The translations under genes and the position numbers were made by a program. A stretch of DNA of 29,001 nucleotides from a virus: positions 1-29,001 of the IMG/VR virus record IMGVR_UViG_3300031722_000126. The stretch is one strand, 5' to 3'. The number at the start of each line of letters is the position of its first letter. The stretch's first letter is position 1. The notes beneath the pieces were generated by a model that saw nothing but the letters and a program-made list of their open reading frames with translations, did no database searches and had not been told where the DNA came from. This document shows, one piece after another, positions 16,671-25,715 of the stretch.

Positions 16671-16829
16671 CTGAATCTCAATCCTGAGCCCCTGAAGCTA
16701 AGGCTGACAGACCACGAGGTAATTCTCTAGGAGTGCAGTTAGGAGATTCTATAACATACGGATTAGGACCGTTATAGCTTCGGCTATCCTGGGTTGATTT
16801 GAATTCGCTCCTCAAATCAACCCATTTTT
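16671..16829 (+). ncRNA. Candidate structured RNA / long structured 3' UTR ending in terminator
   Basis: There is no credible ORF here. Hand count gives about 47% G+C over 16681-16800 against about 30% in flanking genes. Complementary segments are GGGGCT 16658-16663 with AGCCCC 16687-16692; GAATCTC 16673-16679 with GAGATTC 16743-16749; CTATAAC 16749-16755 with GTTATAG 16771-16777; and a C(UUCG)G tetraloop hairpin ATAGC-TTCG-GCTAT 16774-16787. The last two compete for the same bases. The terminator at 16791 closes the stretch. I do not match it to tmRNA, RNase P, 6S or tRNA. It could be a phage regulatory sRNA released from the 3' end of the transcript, or a regulated terminator. The RNA call is inferential. 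Confidence 0.45.
16791..16829 (+). terminator. Strong rho-independent terminator
   Basis: A 12-bp perfect stem (GGGTTGATTTGA / TCAAATCAACCC) around a 9-nt loop, followed by ATTTTTATGTTTT. It ends the unit that began at 13581 and the structured RNA candidate. Confidence 0.92.
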
Positions 16830-16852
16830 ATGTTTTATAGCATGGGCCGATA

Positions 16853-16862
16853 GATATATACC
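16853..16862 (+). promoter_or_regulatory. Putative phage late promoter box GATATATACC
   Basis: GATATATACC lies 24 nt before the gp25 ATG and about 24 nt after the preceding terminator, the same spacing to the ATG as the box at 1659. A second GATA precedes it (GATAGATATATA). Confidence 0.6.
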
Positions 16863-16876
16863 AAAATAAATCCAAT

Positions 16877-17239
16877 ATGCTTAAAGAACTTTATACAAGA
16901 AATCCTGATGATGCACTATACGTAGAAAATGTATATGAGATAGAATCATCATTGGAAAATCTTATAGGTCAGATCAGAATGTTGTTATTTACCAAACCCG
17001 GTGAAATAATAAATGATCTAGCATTCGGAATCGATATTGAATCCCTCGTATTTTCCACCAATTTAAGTAATGTAGCAATACAAGAGAAAATATCTACTGC
17101 TATATACAGATATTGTCCAGATGCTGGTGAATTTACTGTGAAGATATCGGTAGAATTTTATAAAGGTACAGCCAGAGATATGTGTTTAATAGATATATCG
17201 ATAGATGGTACAAAATATCTAGGAATTTTAATAAAATAA
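16877..17239 (+). CDS. 25: Baseplate wedge protein gp25-like
   Basis: A 120-aa protein of the gp25/lysozyme-like wedge family. The core reads SLENLIGQIRMLLFTKPGE followed by DLAFGIDIESLVF, matching the family pattern 'i..qi..lL.T.pGE....p.fG.dl..llf'. Length is close to T4 gp25 (132 aa). In contractile systems this protein bridges the sheath initiator and the wedge core with gp6 and gp53. The family name notwithstanding, no lysozyme activity is expected. It is the first gene after a terminator and promoter box, and gp6 starts 6 nt after its stop, the usual pairing. Confidence 0.88.
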   Translation: MLKELYTRNPDDALYVENVYEIESSLENLIGQIRMLLFTKPGEIINDLAFGIDIESLVFSTNLSNVAIQEKISTAIYRYCPDAGEFTVKISVEFYKGTARDMCLIDISIDGTKYLGILIK

Positions 17240-17245
17240 AATATA

Positions 17246-18901
17246 ATGAGTACAGATTCAAGCAAATTTCCAACTTTTTTAAATAAAGCTAGATCAGATG
17301 CAAAAGCACTATTCGATCAGTTTTATACTTATATGACAGATAAGTATGCCCAAGCTGGAAAGACATTTTCTATAGCTAGTGCATATGGACAGATAATGCA
17401 TGCATTATCTCAGATATCTGAGATGATACTCTATTACATAGAAGATGCTATAACTGAATTGAATATTTCTTCTGCTTCTAGAACGACCAGTATTCAATCT
17501 CTTGCAAGATTATCTGGGCACAACATAACTAGAAATATATCAGCTACAGGAGAAATACAAGTCACCCTTTTGAAAAACCCAGAAGGTGTAAATGGTACAC
17601 AAATCTTGATACCAAGATATAGCAAACTGAAATGTGTAAATAATTCAATGCTGTATATTGTTGACTTTCCGGGTGAAGATATCAGAATGCCATTTGACGA
17701 TAAGAACCCAATTTATATCAATGTCATTCAAGGAGAGATTCAGAATCAAGTATACACGTCATCAGGTGAAATGCTACAGTCTTTCAGTATTCAAGAACGT
17801 AGTTACAACTATATCGAAAACTTTTTCACTAAAGTATACGTAAACGGTACCGAATGGCAGAAATTTGACAGCTTATATGATATCCCAAAAGATTATAACG
17901 GCTTCTTAGCAAAAACTGGCATAGCAGGAGGATTGGATATTTATTTCGGTAACGGTCCCTTTGGCGCAGTTCCTCCGCTAGGAGCAAGTATTAGAGTAGA
18001 ATACATCAGATCTGCAGGTGAAGATGGAAATATAAGAGATGGTGAAGATGTTTACTTCTCATGGATAGACCCGGGATATAGCATATATGGAGAAGAAATT
18101 GACTTAAATGAAGTGACACTAATAAAAATGTCAAATTCAATATCATTTGGTACTAATACGGAATCTATAGAAATGACTAGACTTTTATCACCTAACGTTT
18201 CTCGATCATTTGTATTTGCAAGACCAGAAAACTATAAAGTGTTCTTACAGAAATATAACTATTTCTCTGTAATTCATGCATTCACAACATTTGACGATAA
18301 CTATTTAGATGATGACAACATCATTTATCTGTTTCTTATCCCAGATATAACTAAAAGAATGACAGAAGGTGAAAATTATTTTACCGTTAAGCAGAAGTTC
18401 TTTACATTAACAGATGCTGAAAAAACTAAAATTCTAAATTTAATTGAAGATAGTCAATCGAAAATTGTAACTACTGTGACTAAAATTGTAGATCCGATAG
18501 TTACAAAATATGTAGCAAATGTAAGCCTTATATCGTACGAAGGATATTCTACTATCTCATTAAGAGAAAAAGTTATTGATACAGTATCTAATTATTTCTT
18601 AACAAACACTAGAACAGATAGAATACCAAAATCTGATTTAATACGTGAAATAGAATCAATAGATGGAATAGATTCAGTTAATGTAAGTTTCATGTCTGAG
18701 TTGAATGAACTGAGAAGCGATCAGACATTGCCATTAATTGGACTAGATGAATTTGGCGATATAGTTATTGGTAGAGATGAACTTCCTCTTATCAGAGGAG
18801 GCTGGACTGATCATAATGGAATTCTCTACGAAGACGGTATCTATTCAAATAAACCATGCTCATTGAATATAGAATTTAAAAAAACAACTCCTAGAAGATG
18901 A
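17246..18901 (+). CDS. 6: Baseplate wedge protein gp6-like (baseplate J family)
   Basis: A 551-aa protein. The N terminus has the helical start common to gp6/gpJ proteins (ASAYGQIMHALSQISEMILY), followed by SIQSLARLSGHNITR, the landmark 'A...G......a.g' before the first beta domain. Middle portions are strand-rich (YVNGTEWQKFDSLYDIPKD, FGNGPFGAVPPLGASIRVEY), which is typical of baseplate J. The C terminus has the conserved helix-strand region LREKVIDTVSNYFLTN and ESIDGIDSVNVSF. T4 gp6 (660 aa) forms the dimeric ring backbone of the baseplate. The gene follows gp25 directly, as in many contractile systems. Its TGA overlaps the next ATG by 4 nt (ATGA). Confidence 0.85.
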   Translation: MSTDSSKFPTFLNKARSDAKALFDQFYTYMTDKYAQAGKTFSIASAYGQIMHALSQISEMILYYIEDAITELNISSASRTTSIQSLARLSGHNITRNISATGEIQVTLLKNPEGVNGTQILIPRYSKLKCVNNSMLYIVDFPGEDIRMPFDDKNPIYINVIQGEIQNQVYTSSGEMLQSFSIQERSYNYIENFFTKVYVNGTEWQKFDSLYDIPKDYNGFLAKTGIAGGLDIYFGNGPFGAVPPLGASIRVEYIRSAGEDGNIRDGEDVYFSWIDPGYSIYGEEIDLNEVTLIKMSNSISFGTNTESIEMTRLLSPNVSRSFVFARPENYKVFLQKYNYFSVIHAFTTFDDNYLDDDNIIYLFLIPDITKRMTEGENYFTVKQKFFTLTDAEKTKILNLIEDSQSKIVTTVTKIVDPIVTKYVANVSLISYEGYSTISLREKVIDTVSNYFLTNTRTDRIPKSDLIREIESIDGIDSVNVSFMSELNELRSDQTLPLIGLDEFGDIVIGRDELPLIRGGWTDHNGILYEDGIYSNKPCSLNIEFKKTTPRR

Positions 18902-19143
18902 CAACTCCAGACAGTATCTACGATAGAACAGCTACTAGAGTAGAAAAAATCAATAATCTGGGCTATAACTATGAAGGTAAGATATTGAAGAAAACCTTAT
19001 CGTCATATCTATTTAAGGATCCTTCACGTTCAGAAATATTAGCTAAAATTGATGCAATACTTTATTTTTTAGTAGAGAAAGTAAAGACTATAAAAACCTT
19101 CTATAATTATACGGTTCCAAAGAACTATCGTAAACTGAATTAA
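18898..19143 (+). CDS. Small protein between wedge genes, 81 aa
   Basis: An 81-aa basic, helical protein of unknown family. It has a helix (RSEILAKIDAILYFLVEKVK) and a short C-terminal basic tail. It overlaps gp6 by ATGA and precedes the 1,389-aa wedge gene by 10 nt, so it is almost certainly co-translated with baseplate proteins and probably is a small wedge component or assembly factor. That role is inferred from position only. Confidence 0.7.
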   Translation: MTTPDSIYDRTATRVEKINNLGYNYEGKILKKTLSSYLFKDPSRSEILAKIDAILYFLVEKVKTIKTFYNYTVPKNYRKLN

Positions 19144-19153
19144 AAATGGCTAG

Positions 19154-22100
19154 ATGGCAAAAACTAATTTTATACGCTTTTTTAACAAGCTTGGTGAAGA
19201 TTGTAACTTTACTTCATTCAATTCAACATTCGGAAAAACTTTCGAGGGTTCTCTCTATTTTCCGAGAGTGTCTACAAATCTGATAGAATCAGAAAATTTA
19301 TACATTCTAGAAGAGGTAACTTTACCAACCACTACGCCAAACAGAACACGTTTATCAGGTACTGCTATATTAGTATCAGGAACGCCTTTTGTGACTATCG
19401 TAGATGGTGCACCTACCAGTGAATTAGTAGAACAAGAAAAGATAGTAATAGACAATGTACAATATACTGTACAATCTGTGTCATTAAATTCTATAGAAGT
19501 ATCACCTACTCCTGCCGTATCAGGTAATAGTACAAATATCTATAGACTTGACTATATAGCATATAATGCACCTCTGAAATCGAATGTTATAACTGAATCT
19601 ATCGTAGCAGAGTTTGTTGATGAAACTGGCGAGTTCTTCTTTTACGATATTGACTATACTGATGATCTACCACTTATAAACAAAACTAGAACACAAGAAA
19701 TAGTTCTAACGCAAGCAAATGAAGGAATAGATATCACAACGGGTCGATCTCTTATAACTGGAGTCAATCATAAAGTTAAACCTGTAGATTTTAATATCGG
19801 TTTTTCTTCTACAGTAGAAGGTAATTTCGTTGAATCAATAAATGTGTTCCTCAAGAAGACAATGCACTTTACTAGTAGTGCATGGACATATTTAGAAGGA
19901 GATGATAAAACATATACTATCACAATAGATGCAAATTCTATTTATGCAGATTATGTAGATGAAATAAAAGCTACAGATGCAATATCCCTATCAAGAAGTA
20001 TAAATGGTGCTACTCAATATTTCGGTCTTATATTCATATCATTTGAACAAGTTACGATAAGTGGAGCTGAATATTTTTTACTTACAGTAAAAGAGCCAAA
20101 TACAAATATGCTTCACACTGTTACTGAAAATAATTTGGAGACATTTGGATTCTCTATTACATGGAAAGAAGAATTAGCAAGCATTGGACTATACGGTGAA
20201 GCAGAATCTGAAGATGAAAGATTCAAACTTGTATTAGAGAATTTTGGTAGAAAGATAGACCAAGAAAAAGAGTACATTTTCAGAGATTCTGATATAAATG
20301 AAGAGCTTACTGATAATATTCTTTTGAATAAGAAACGTAAAGAACTTTTATTAGAAGGAGATAAGATTTACCCTTACATGGGTTCATATAAAGCGTTGAT
20401 AAATGTACTTAACTTATTTGGATATTACGATGTTGACATAAAAGAATATTTTCTTAATGTCGATCAGAACTCACCTGACAAAGGAAAGTTTACGTCTGTA
20501 ATTATCGATAAGAAGCCTAACAGTGAATCAGTTAAACGAACATGGGCAGTTTTACCGTCAAGTGTATACAAGAAGACTTCATTATTTGGACTTTATTATA
20601 AGCTAAATAAGACTACCGGTGCATATGATGAATTTGACATGCCTATTGTTGAAGAAGATTATCAATTCACAGCTGATGAAGTACTTATAAAGCTTTTTGG
20701 TCTCAAAGAATTACTTAAGAAAGATTACTTACCGCTGAATGCCAGAATTTATGACATAACAGGTGAAGGTATCTATTTTGAAAAGTATAGTCTACCAACA
20801 TGGTCTGATGATACAACTATCCGTACAATAAACTTAGGTACTTTACCTGATATTTATGTCTATCCAGAACATGAAGCAATAATCAAAGATATTCGTGTAA
20901 TAGATGAATACTATATCGATAAATTTACAGATCAAGGATTAACTGGGTTTTATAACTCTAATATGTTATTGCATAACTGGGAACATAAAAGAGAATACCA
21001 AGATTCTATCTGGGAAAATATGCCTCCGGGATTAGTAGACATAAACTTTAATACAAATATGTCATATACTAATCCATTAGCAGATGATACAGATATTGTC
21101 ATAGGAGCTCCTATACTGTTAGAAGTTATATTTAAGTTAGAATGGAAAGAATGTTTCTTTGCTTGGAACGATCTAAATACAAGCAATGCTGATGATTTAG
21201 TAGAAATCATAGACGGTGGAGATTCATTAACAGAAGTAGACACAATAGTAGACGGTGGAGTATCTGATACTCCATATTTTGCAAATACGATAGACGGCGG
21301 CGAATCAGCCGATATGGATAATATCGATCTTTGGACATGGGACACTTTGTCTAGATGTGATTACGTAGATATGCGTATCATAGTTGATCATTCTGTACCA
21401 GGCACATTTCATTTCGATACTGATAGAAGACCAATGCAGGAATTCGAATTCGTATACACAAATATAGATGGCCAATCATATAAACGTTTAGTATATCCTA
21501 TCAATTTACCATTCAGCGGTATCTATAATATTTACATCTATGTGTATGATGCGTTGAACGGTTTCACTATGCAATTTTTAGAAAAAACAGTTAATACTGC
21601 AAATGCCCAAATTACTACTAGTCATCAAGATGTAAATACTGTGACTACTTGGGACAATATGGATATTAACTGGGAAAGTTTATCAATAGATAATTTAGAA
21701 ACAGGTGTTCCAGAAACTGCACAAACTAACTTAACAGTAGAATACATAGATAGAAGAAATAGTCAAGTAATCGTGACAAATGAGCAAGAAGTTAATAAAG
21801 GAGACTTCTTATTCTTTTCAAGATTATCGAGCACGTTAGAATTGACTAACTTAGCTTGTCCAAATGCTGCATTCACAGAGTTATCGTATGACACAGTGGT
21901 TTACAATAATTTCGGTCATCCTTCATTACATAATTTACCACTATACGCTAAGATAATGATAAAGAATGCATCGGGGCCTTATTATGAAATGGGAACTGGA
22001 GATTTCTGTTATGGAGACATAATTGCTCAAACTTCTACAGAAACTCACATTAAGATTCAAGGAGAGTTCGATAAAATACAAACAGGCCATTCTACACTTT

Positions 22101-23323
22101 TTGTAGACAGTGGATTCTATAGCGGTACATATGCGATAGAAATAAAGGGATCAAGTGTAGCAGGAGGAAAAACTACTATATTCTTAAATGATTCACAGAA
22201 AGAATTGTATAAATTAGACAATTTATTTTCAGTGTATTTGGCTCCGTATGATATAGATTATGCAGAAACACATATTGGTAAAGTATCAGAAATATTCGAT
22301 AATTCAGTTAATAGTTGGAATGATTATAGCGGCAATGATTGGATATCTAGAGAGTTACATTCAGTAGAGAACCCAGGATTTATTATTCCAAGTGTACATG
22401 CTGGTACTACTATAACAATAAATGATTTCGATACTTTTACATTTAGCGATAATCCAGTATTAAATAATGGTGATACATCTTCATTAGTCGCTGCAATACA
22501 AGAACTGAATAATGCAGATAATGAAGGTATTGAGAGATATGACTATACACTTTTCCCGTCAGAAAAGATATACATTCGTGACATAAATGGTGTTATTTTG
22601 ACACCAGTATCAAACACATCAAATACTGTTACATTATCGGGAGTACCGAATAATACGTTAGATGTTGCAAATATATGGTCAGGTAATGAATGGTTAACGA
22701 TTGTAAACATCGAAGATAATGTCATCACTGTCAATTATATAAATGATCCAGTAACAGAAGCCCTATTACCTTATAACTGGCATACACAATTAATTATAGT
22801 TATGCGCCAATTTTATGATTGTATATTAGCAACTTCAAAAACTGATTCATTAGACATGTTCGATCAGATAATAATAGATGATAATTTTACTACTTCATAT
22901 GCAATGGGTAATGCAGAATTATTCAAAGCACTAGGAAAGACAGATAATAACGTACAGTTAAAATATAAAGAATATAATAACGATAATTTCTTTGAAAACG
23001 ATATTGCTACTATGCATACTGAATATACTGGTGCATTCACAGAAGTCTTCTCTATTAGAGACTTATCAGTAAGCAATAACTCCATAACAATAAATCAGAA
23101 TACACTTGTCACATTTCATGATGATACGACAAGAGTCCCTGCTAAACAATCATGGAACTGGAAATTATTTAACGACAAAGATATAGAATTAGTATCTGTA
23201 TCAAGCAAAAAAATGACATGGAAATTCGAAAAATCAGGATTGTATAACATTCAACTCACAGTAGTTGATAAAAACGGTAATATCTCAGAGACTATAAAAA
23301 AATCATTCATAAACGTTTTGTAA
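19154..23323 (+). CDS. Large baseplate wedge-like protein (possible gp7 counterpart), PKD-like C terminus
   Basis: A 1,389-aa protein directly downstream of gp25 and gp6, where T4 has its large wedge gene gp7 (1,032 aa). Residues 360-425 hold a distinctive helical block (EKEYIFRDSDINEEL, KKRKELLLEGDKIYPYMGSY, KALINVLNLFGYYDVDIKEY). I have the impression this block recurs in large wedge proteins of giant T4-like phages, but cannot verify it. Residues 685-720 contain three (I/V)DGG repeats spaced 13-14 residues apart. The last 85 residues read like a PKD/Ig-like domain (SWNWKLFNDKDIELVSV, TWKFEKSGLYNIQLTVVDKN). It probably forms the wedge periphery and may bind fibres or glycans. The subunit assignment is tentative, structural role likely. 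Confidence 0.72.
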   Translation: MAKTNFIRFFNKLGEDCNFTSFNSTFGKTFEGSLYFPRVSTNLIESENLYILEEVTLPTTTPNRTRLSGTAILVSGTPFVTIVDGAPTSELVEQEKIVIDNVQYTVQSVSLNSIEVSPTPAVSGNSTNIYRLDYIAYNAPLKSNVITESIVAEFVDETGEFFFYDIDYTDDLPLINKTRTQEIVLTQANEGIDITTGRSLITGVNHKVKPVDFNIGFSSTVEGNFVESINVFLKKTMHFTSSAWTYLEGDDKTYTITIDANSIYADYVDEIKATDAISLSRSINGATQYFGLIFISFEQVTISGAEYFLLTVKEPNTNMLHTVTENNLETFGFSITWKEELASIGLYGEAESEDERFKLVLENFGRKIDQEKEYIFRDSDINEELTDNILLNKKRKELLLEGDKIYPYMGSYKALINVLNLFGYYDVDIKEYFLNVDQNSPDKGKFTSVIIDKKPNSESVKRTWAVLPSSVYKKTSLFGLYYKLNKTTGAYDEFDMPIVEEDYQFTADEVLIKLFGLKELLKKDYLPLNARIYDITGEGIYFEKYSLPTWSDDTTIRTINLGTLPDIYVYPEHEAIIKDIRVIDEYYIDKFTDQGLTGFYNSNMLLHNWEHKREYQDSIWENMPPGLVDINFNTNMSYTNPLADDTDIVIGAPILLEVIFKLEWKECFFAWNDLNTSNADDLVEIIDGGDSLTEVDTIVDGGVSDTPYFANTIDGGESADMDNIDLWTWDTLSRCDYVDMRIIVDHSVPGTFHFDTDRRPMQEFEFVYTNIDGQSYKRLVYPINLPFSGIYNIYIYVYDALNGFTMQFLEKTVNTANAQITTSHQDVNTVTTWDNMDINWESLSIDNLETGVPETAQTNLTVEYIDRRNSQVIVTNEQEVNKGDFLFFSRLSSTLELTNLACPNAAFTELSYDTVVYNNFGHPSLHNLPLYAKIMIKNASGPYYEMGTGDFCYGDIIAQTSTETHIKIQGEFDKIQTGHSTLFVDSGFYSGTYAIEIKGSSVAGGKTTIFLNDSQKELYKLDNLFSVYLAPYDIDYAETHIGKVSEIFDNSVNSWNDYSGNDWISRELHSVENPGFIIPSVHAGTTITINDFDTFTFSDNPVLNNGDTSSLVAAIQELNNADNEGIERYDYTLFPSEKIYIRDINGVILTPVSNTSNTVTLSGVPNNTLDVANIWSGNEWLTIVNIEDNVITVNYINDPVTEALLPYNWHTQLIIVMRQFYDCILATSKTDSLDMFDQIIIDDNFTTSYAMGNAELFKALGKTDNNVQLKYKEYNNDNFFENDIATMHTEYTGAFTEVFSIRDLSVSNNSITINQNTLVTFHDDTTRVPAKQSWNWKLFNDKDIELVSVSSKKMTWKFEKSGLYNIQLTVVDKNGNISETIKKSFINVL

Positions 23324-23356
23324 AGACACTATATGTGTAACTAAAATTAAAAACGC

Positions 23357-24085
23357 ATGGAAAAGAGAAGAAAGAGGAAGTATGACGATGAAGAAGTAGA
23401 AGCAATAAAAGAAGTTGCTCCAGTTTTAACAAGAAAGTCTTTAAAACAAATCAAGTTTACACAATCACAATTAACGTTCATTAAAACAATCGACAATAAT
23501 TACATAACTACATGTACCGGCCCAGCTGGATCGGCTAAAACATTCGTTTCATGTTTTTATGCAATCGATCAATATATAAAAGGTAATTTCAAAAAGATAG
23601 TTCTCATGAAACCTGCAGTAGAATCAGGTGATAGTGTAGGTTTTCTACCTGGTACATTACAAGAGAAAATTGCACCGTACATGGAGAGTTACGTATCAAA
23701 TATTAAGAAGATAATTGGTACAGAAAACTACAACAACATGCTTGCTCAAGGAGTTATCGAAATGAAATCTTTGTCACATGAAAGAGGAGTAACTGAAGAT
23801 GATTCAATTATGATCTTAGATGAAGCCCAAAATTCAGATTTACGACAATTAATTTTGTTTACTACTAGAATGGGTAAAACATCGAAAGTTATTATCTGCG
23901 GAGATACAACACAGTGGGATGAAAAGAAACGAAGAAAAGATTTTCTTACTTTCAATAAGATAATGGAAGGTACTGAAGGTATTGGTCTATTCTCTTACAC
24001 TAGAGAGGATATCGTTAGACATAAGATAATAATCGAAATCACAGATAGATACGAAAAATATAAAATAGATAATAATTTAGATTAA
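23357..24085 (+). CDS. phoH: PhoH-like P-loop ATPase
   Basis: A 242-aa protein. Walker A is GPAGSAKT (55-62), Walker B IMILDEAQN (151-159) and the sensor-like CGDTTQ lies at 181-186. A Q-motif-like segment, FTQSQLTFIKTI, precedes Walker A. KPAVESGDSVGFLPGTLQEK at about 85-104 is the conserved PhoH block. The family is common in large phages; ATP-dependent RNA processing is suspected but the in vivo role is unsettled. The first 30 residues are very basic and acidic in turn (EKRRKRKYDDEEVE). It lies 33 nt after the large wedge gene and is followed by a terminator, so it seems to ride on late transcription. No box precedes it. Confidence 0.93.
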   Translation: MEKRRKRKYDDEEVEAIKEVAPVLTRKSLKQIKFTQSQLTFIKTIDNNYITTCTGPAGSAKTFVSCFYAIDQYIKGNFKKIVLMKPAVESGDSVGFLPGTLQEKIAPYMESYVSNIKKIIGTENYNNMLAQGVIEMKSLSHERGVTEDDSIMILDEAQNSDLRQLILFTTRMGKTSKVIICGDTTQWDEKKRRKDFLTFNKIMEGTEGIGLFSYTREDIVRHKIIIEITDRYEKYKIDNNLD

Positions 24086-24090
24086 AAGAG

Positions 24091-24130
24091 AATAACACAT
24101 GTTCTCGCATATATAACATGTGTTATTTTA
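24091..24130 (+). terminator. Hairpin terminator after phoH
   Basis: A 13-bp perfect stem (AATAACACATGTT / AACATGTGTTATT) around an 11-nt loop, followed by TTTTA. No GATATATA box follows; instead CATAAATAAAAG lies at about 24136, closer to the T4 late element TATAAATA, and is a weak promoter candidate for the next gene. Confidence 0.8.
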
Positions 24131-24152
24131 AATTCCATAAATAAAAGAAAAT

Positions 24153-25016
24153 ATGACATTAAAACATGTGAAACTCTATGAAGAGTTCTCAAAGGACAAG
24201 GTAGCAATAAATAAAGATGCGTTCTTAAACATGGTAGAAGTTAGATATCCAGATTTTAAAAATAAAGTCGGATTTGTACTCGCTAAAGATGGTATCGAGG
24301 CTGCTAAGAAGAAACTAGCAGAGTTAACTCATAGAACTATTGATTCGCTCTTTGATGAAATTCAAAAGAAAGAGTATGCAAACGCTCAAGCTAAAAAGTA
24401 TTACAAGAAGAAACGAGGAGAAAAAGGTATTCGTTCATATGAAGGAATGGTACCAACCCCAATATATCTTGAAGATTATACTGATCGTATAGAAGAGTTC
24501 AGAGAAGCTGCAGTGAAAAATCTAAAACGTGCAGAAGAAACAGAAGATGCAAATGAAATTCAAAAGGGTGAACATGGTATCTATACTATGAAAGTATTTT
24601 TTACTGCCCCAATTTTCAAACGTCTAAATGATGCTATGCAAAAGATTAAAGAACGTTACGATGTTCAGCAAGAATCAATCAAAGCTGGACATCATGAAAC
24701 TGACTTAATCGATCCGTATACTGGAGATAAAATAGTATTAGATGATGCAGTGAATAAAACTGACAAAAACGGTGTCGTATTCGCAGATAATAATTCTTAT
24801 ACAGCTTCTCGTACTTTAATGAGACCTGGTGCTAGATTAGAAACTGCTTTAAAATCAGGAAAACTCAGTGGAATGTCAATTCTTATGTATTGTGCTGGTG
24901 TAGCAGCCGGTGATAAATTGCATATTAAAACATTACGAACAGAATTACAAAAACTGTACCCACAAGGTATAGATAAGGAAATTCAAAAAGAACAAGAAGA
25001 GGATGACGCAGCTTAA
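24153..25016 (+). CDS. Hypothetical protein with EEF-type N-terminal peptide, 287 aa
   Basis: A 287-aa protein rich in Lys and Glu. The N terminus MTLKHVKLYEEFSKDKV resembles that of the next gene (LKHVHSYSEF) and, more loosely, T4 internal-protein leaders, though no N-E-A follows. Residues 60-120 are strongly basic (KKYYKKKRGEKGIRSYEG), compatible with DNA binding. A later segment has a short Gly/Ala-rich patch (ILMYCAGVAAGDKLHI). I recognise no enzyme family. It opens a run of four overlapping genes after the phoH terminator, and its last 14 nt overlap the next start. A packaged, DNA-associated internal protein is one possibility, stated as inference. Confidence 0.7.
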   Translation: MTLKHVKLYEEFSKDKVAINKDAFLNMVEVRYPDFKNKVGFVLAKDGIEAAKKKLAELTHRTIDSLFDEIQKKEYANAQAKKYYKKKRGEKGIRSYEGMVPTPIYLEDYTDRIEEFREAAVKNLKRAEETEDANEIQKGEHGIYTMKVFFTAPIFKRLNDAMQKIKERYDVQQESIKAGHHETDLIDPYTGDKIVLDDAVNKTDKNGVVFADNNSYTASRTLMRPGARLETALKSGKLSGMSILMYCAGVAAGDKLHIKTLRTELQKLYPQGIDKEIQKEQEEDDAA

Positions 25017-25506
25017 GCATGTTCACTCATATTCCGAATTTGTGAATGAGGCGAGAGAATCAGAACCTCATTTTCATTTTCCTTCTAAAAAATTCTCATT
25101 AAAAACGGGCATTAATGTCTTCACTGAGTGGAAACTTCCAAGAGATAGAGAATCATTGAATAAGAAAATGTCAAAACTATTTCCGGACAATGAAGATAAT
25201 ATAGAAACTGTAGAAAAACTATGGAGAGATACAGTACTCATAAATCCTGAAATTGAAAAATGGATTACAGATAAAGGGAAAGAGACGCCTATCGTACAGA
25301 AATGGGATATTTTATTTGGAATGATATCAATGTTCAATGAAGATGACATCAGAAGTTGGCAAGTATCTACAGGTATAGATAAACCCAGATCTTGGTCTAA
25401 GAGGATAGATAAAATAGAAAAAGAATCTGGAGGTGAAATATGCTGGGTACCAAGCGATAAAACATTAGCATATATAGAATCTGAACTTAAAGCAAACAAG
25501 CAATGA
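25003..25506 (+). CDS. Hypothetical protein with capsid-targeting-like N terminus, 167 aa
   Basis: A 167-aa protein of unknown family. Its N terminus MTQLKHVHSYSEFVNEARES follows the T4 internal-protein leader pattern (MKTYQEFIAEA), with V-N-E/A as the possible prohead-protease site. The rest is mixed helix and strand with conserved-looking Trp residues (EKLWRDTV, QKWDILFG, IRSWQVSTG), ending with GGEICWVPSDKTLAYIE. No motif names a function. The start at 25003 lies inside the previous gene, and the stop overlaps the next ATG by 4 nt (ATGA). Coupled translation with its neighbours is likely. Confidence 0.7.
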   Translation: MTQLKHVHSYSEFVNEARESEPHFHFPSKKFSLKTGINVFTEWKLPRDRESLNKKMSKLFPDNEDNIETVEKLWRDTVLINPEIEKWITDKGKETPIVQKWDILFGMISMFNEDDIRSWQVSTGIDKPRSWSKRIDKIEKESGGEICWVPSDKTLAYIESELKANKQ

Positions 25507-25715
25507 AAATTTTACGTTTTGTGCCAATTAATCTATTATTTAGCTTACCAATGTTTGGAATATCGATGATAGTTGTACACGAAGTTTTTAAAGTAGCTTT
25601 AGTACCGACTATTATCATTTCAATAATTGAATACGTATATGATGTACATGCTCATTCACATATAGATTATTTACAGTCACAAATAGATGAATTAAAAAAA
25701 GATCATGATAAATGA
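25503..25715 (+). CDS. Small membrane protein, 70 aa
   Basis: A 70-aa protein with two hydrophobic segments: about residues 5-24 (RFVPINLLFSLPMFGISMIV) and 30-48 (KVALVPTIIISIIEYVYDV). A charged helical tail follows (DYLQSQIDELKKD). It looks like an inner-membrane protein with a cytoplasmic coiled tail. Size would fit a holin- or spanin-related role or a superinfection factor, but nothing specific supports these. It overlaps both neighbours by ATGA. Confidence 0.65.
   Translation: MKILRFVPINLLFSLPMFGISMIVVHEVFKVALVPTIIISIIEYVYDVHAHSHIDYLQSQIDELKKDHDK

Noticed and set aside
23324-23356. Hairpin ACAC-TATAT-GTGT before phoH as a terminator
   Set aside because: Only 4 bp, no T-run.
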